Position numbers and translations under genes: made by a program | Assembly (NCBI RefSeq): GCF_021441885.1 | Contig: NZ_CP090438.1 | Location: forward strand, 930,001-994,000 | DNA: 64,000 bases | Direction: 5' to 3' | Source of the DNA: Vibrio maritimus | GTDB taxonomy: Bacteria > Pseudomonadota > Gammaproteobacteria > Enterobacterales > Vibrionaceae | Shown here: positions 63,241-64,000 of the stretch, one piece after another | Layout of the letters: every line of letters begins with the position of its first letter | How positions within the stretch are numbered: the stretch's first letter is position 1 | Notes under the pieces: model-generated | Database searches by the model: none | What the model was told of the DNA's origin: nothing | What the model saw: the letters and a program-made list of their open reading frames with translations, nothing else

Positions 63241-64000
63241 ATGAAATTAAAAACTTTACTTGCCACTTTCTTGTTGCCAGCGTTAATCGCTCCCGTTGCC
63301 AATGCGGCAATTGAGAAGCGCTACGTGGCAACACCAACCCAGTCTCAATGGGAGATGGTAAGTAATACACCGTTGGAGTGCCGCCTTGTTCATCCGATCC
63401 CAAATTTTGGGGATGCGGAGTTTATTGCACGTGCGAGCAAAAAGATTAACCTCGACTTTGAACTGAAAATGCGCCGTGCAATGGGCGAAACACGCAATGT
63501 TAGCCTAGTATCAATGCCACCACCTTGGCGTCCAGGCGATAGTGCAGACCGCATCAGTAACCTACAGTTTTTCAAACAGTTTAATGGTTATGTCGGCGGA
63601 CAAGCTGCATGGAGTATCTTGAGCGAGCTCGAAAAGGGACGTTATCCGACCTTTAGCTATCAAGACTGGCAGAGCCGTGATGAACGTATCGAGGTGTCAC
63701 TCTCGTCGGTATTGTTCCAAGGTAAATACAATGTATTCAGTGATTGTATAGCCAATCTTCTGCCATATAGCTTTGAAGACATCTCGTTCACCATTCTTCA
63801 CTATGACCGCAACAGCGAGCAGTTAAATAAAACCTCTCAACATCGACTACAACAGATCGCTGAGTACGTAAGATACAATCAGGATATCGACTTGGTGTTG
63901 GTATCCACTTACACCGATTCAGGTGAAACAAAAAGTGAGAGTCAGCAGCTTTCCGAAAAGCGCGCTGTGATTCTACAAGACTACTTCCACTCTCTAGGAT
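63241..64000 (+). CDS. motY: Sodium-driven flagellar motor protein MotY (3' end beyond window)
   Basis: The frame from ATG 63241 is open to the window end (253 codons). A signal peptide ends in APVANA, and the mature protein starts AIEKRYVATPTQSQWEM, the MotY N-domain that binds MotX at the T-ring. The C-terminal OmpA-like peptidoglycan-binding domain is beginning at FTILHYDRNSEQLN through LVSTYTDSGETKSESQQLSEKRA. MotY anchors the PomAB stator complex of Na+-driven polar flagella. No good Shine-Dalgarno sequence stands before the ATG, but no better start is available. Confidence 0.95.
   Translation, partial: MKLKTLLATFLLPALIAPVANAAIEKRYVATPTQSQWEMVSNTPLECRLVHPIPNFGDAEFIARASKKINLDFELKMRRAMGETRNVSLVSMPPPWRPGDSADRISNLQFFKQFNGYVGGQAAWSILSELEKGRYPTFSYQDWQSRDERIEVSLSSVLFQGKYNVFSDCIANLLPYSFEDISFTILHYDRNSEQLNKTSQHRLQQIAEYVRYNQDIDLVLVSTYTDSGETKSESQQLSEKRAVILQDYFHSLG

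Overview
The window is a chromosomal segment of a marine Vibrio (Vibrionaceae). Three things point there: polar-flagellum and chemotaxis genes in the order fliQ-fliR-flhB-flhA-flhF-flhG-fliA-cheYZAB-parC-parP-cheW followed by a ccm operon; motY, a gene of the sodium-driven motor, at the right edge; and a five-copy tRNA-Tyr array. It is core-genome sequence. I see no prophage, insertion sequence, integron or CRISPR array. The species cannot be fixed from the sequence alone.

Layout. 1-15055 (+): end of the flagellar export genes (fliQ partial, fliR, flhB); a sigma-54-type promoter and the flhA-flhF-flhG-fliA run; then the chemotaxis core with the polar array-positioning pair ParC/ParP, CheW and a DUF2802 protein. 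15344-22352 (+): the complete cytochrome c maturation operon ccmABCDEFGHI. 22519-23463: mlaA. 23648-32016: a fatty-acid block with two FadL porins (-), an ECF sigma factor with a membrane anti-sigma candidate (-), and fadIJ (+) behind a near-consensus FadR operator. 32015-43251: a cytosolic M16 protease, sixA, smrB, prmB, aroC, an EF-G paralogue, a glycine-zipper lipoprotein, a TRIC-family membrane protein, epmC and yfcL. E. coli keeps much of this set together (mlaA, fadL, fadIJ, sixA, smrB, prmB, aroC, epmC, yfcL), so the other genes look like lineage additions. 43398-47662: an FMN reductase, a Gfo/Idh oxidoreductase, and a divergent MFS transporter/LuxR-type regulator pair with twin operator-like repeats. 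48310-53868: oppABCDF. 54136-55086: a glutathionyl-hydroquinone reductase. 55181-55922: five tRNA-Tyr genes (-). 56243-60462: an RND pump with its adaptor. 60563-64000: DUF1244, a Na+/H+ antiporter, rnt and motY (partial).

How the genes work together. The first 15 kb builds, places and steers a single polar flagellum: FlhF and FlhG set its position and number, FliA drives late genes, CheA/W/Y/Z/B signal, and ParC/ParP hold the arrays at the pole. The ccm operon supplies c-type cytochromes for respiration and carries an FNR-like box at about -40 of a predicted promoter. The fad block imports and oxidises long-chain fatty acids. The opp operon imports peptides.

The least explained material lies between genes: a predicted RNA at 28160-28323 with an FNR-like box and its own terminator; a second predicted RNA at 47721-47849; an oppF 3'UTR that may hold an OppZ-type RNA; a 12-codon leader ORF before oppA; a REPIN-like palindrome after mlaA; and twin palindromes between the MFS gene and its regulator. 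Within proteins, the notable features are the 22-unit Glu-Pro hexamer repeat in ParP, a threefold motif in the CheA linker, and NPEH in place of NPTH in FlhB.
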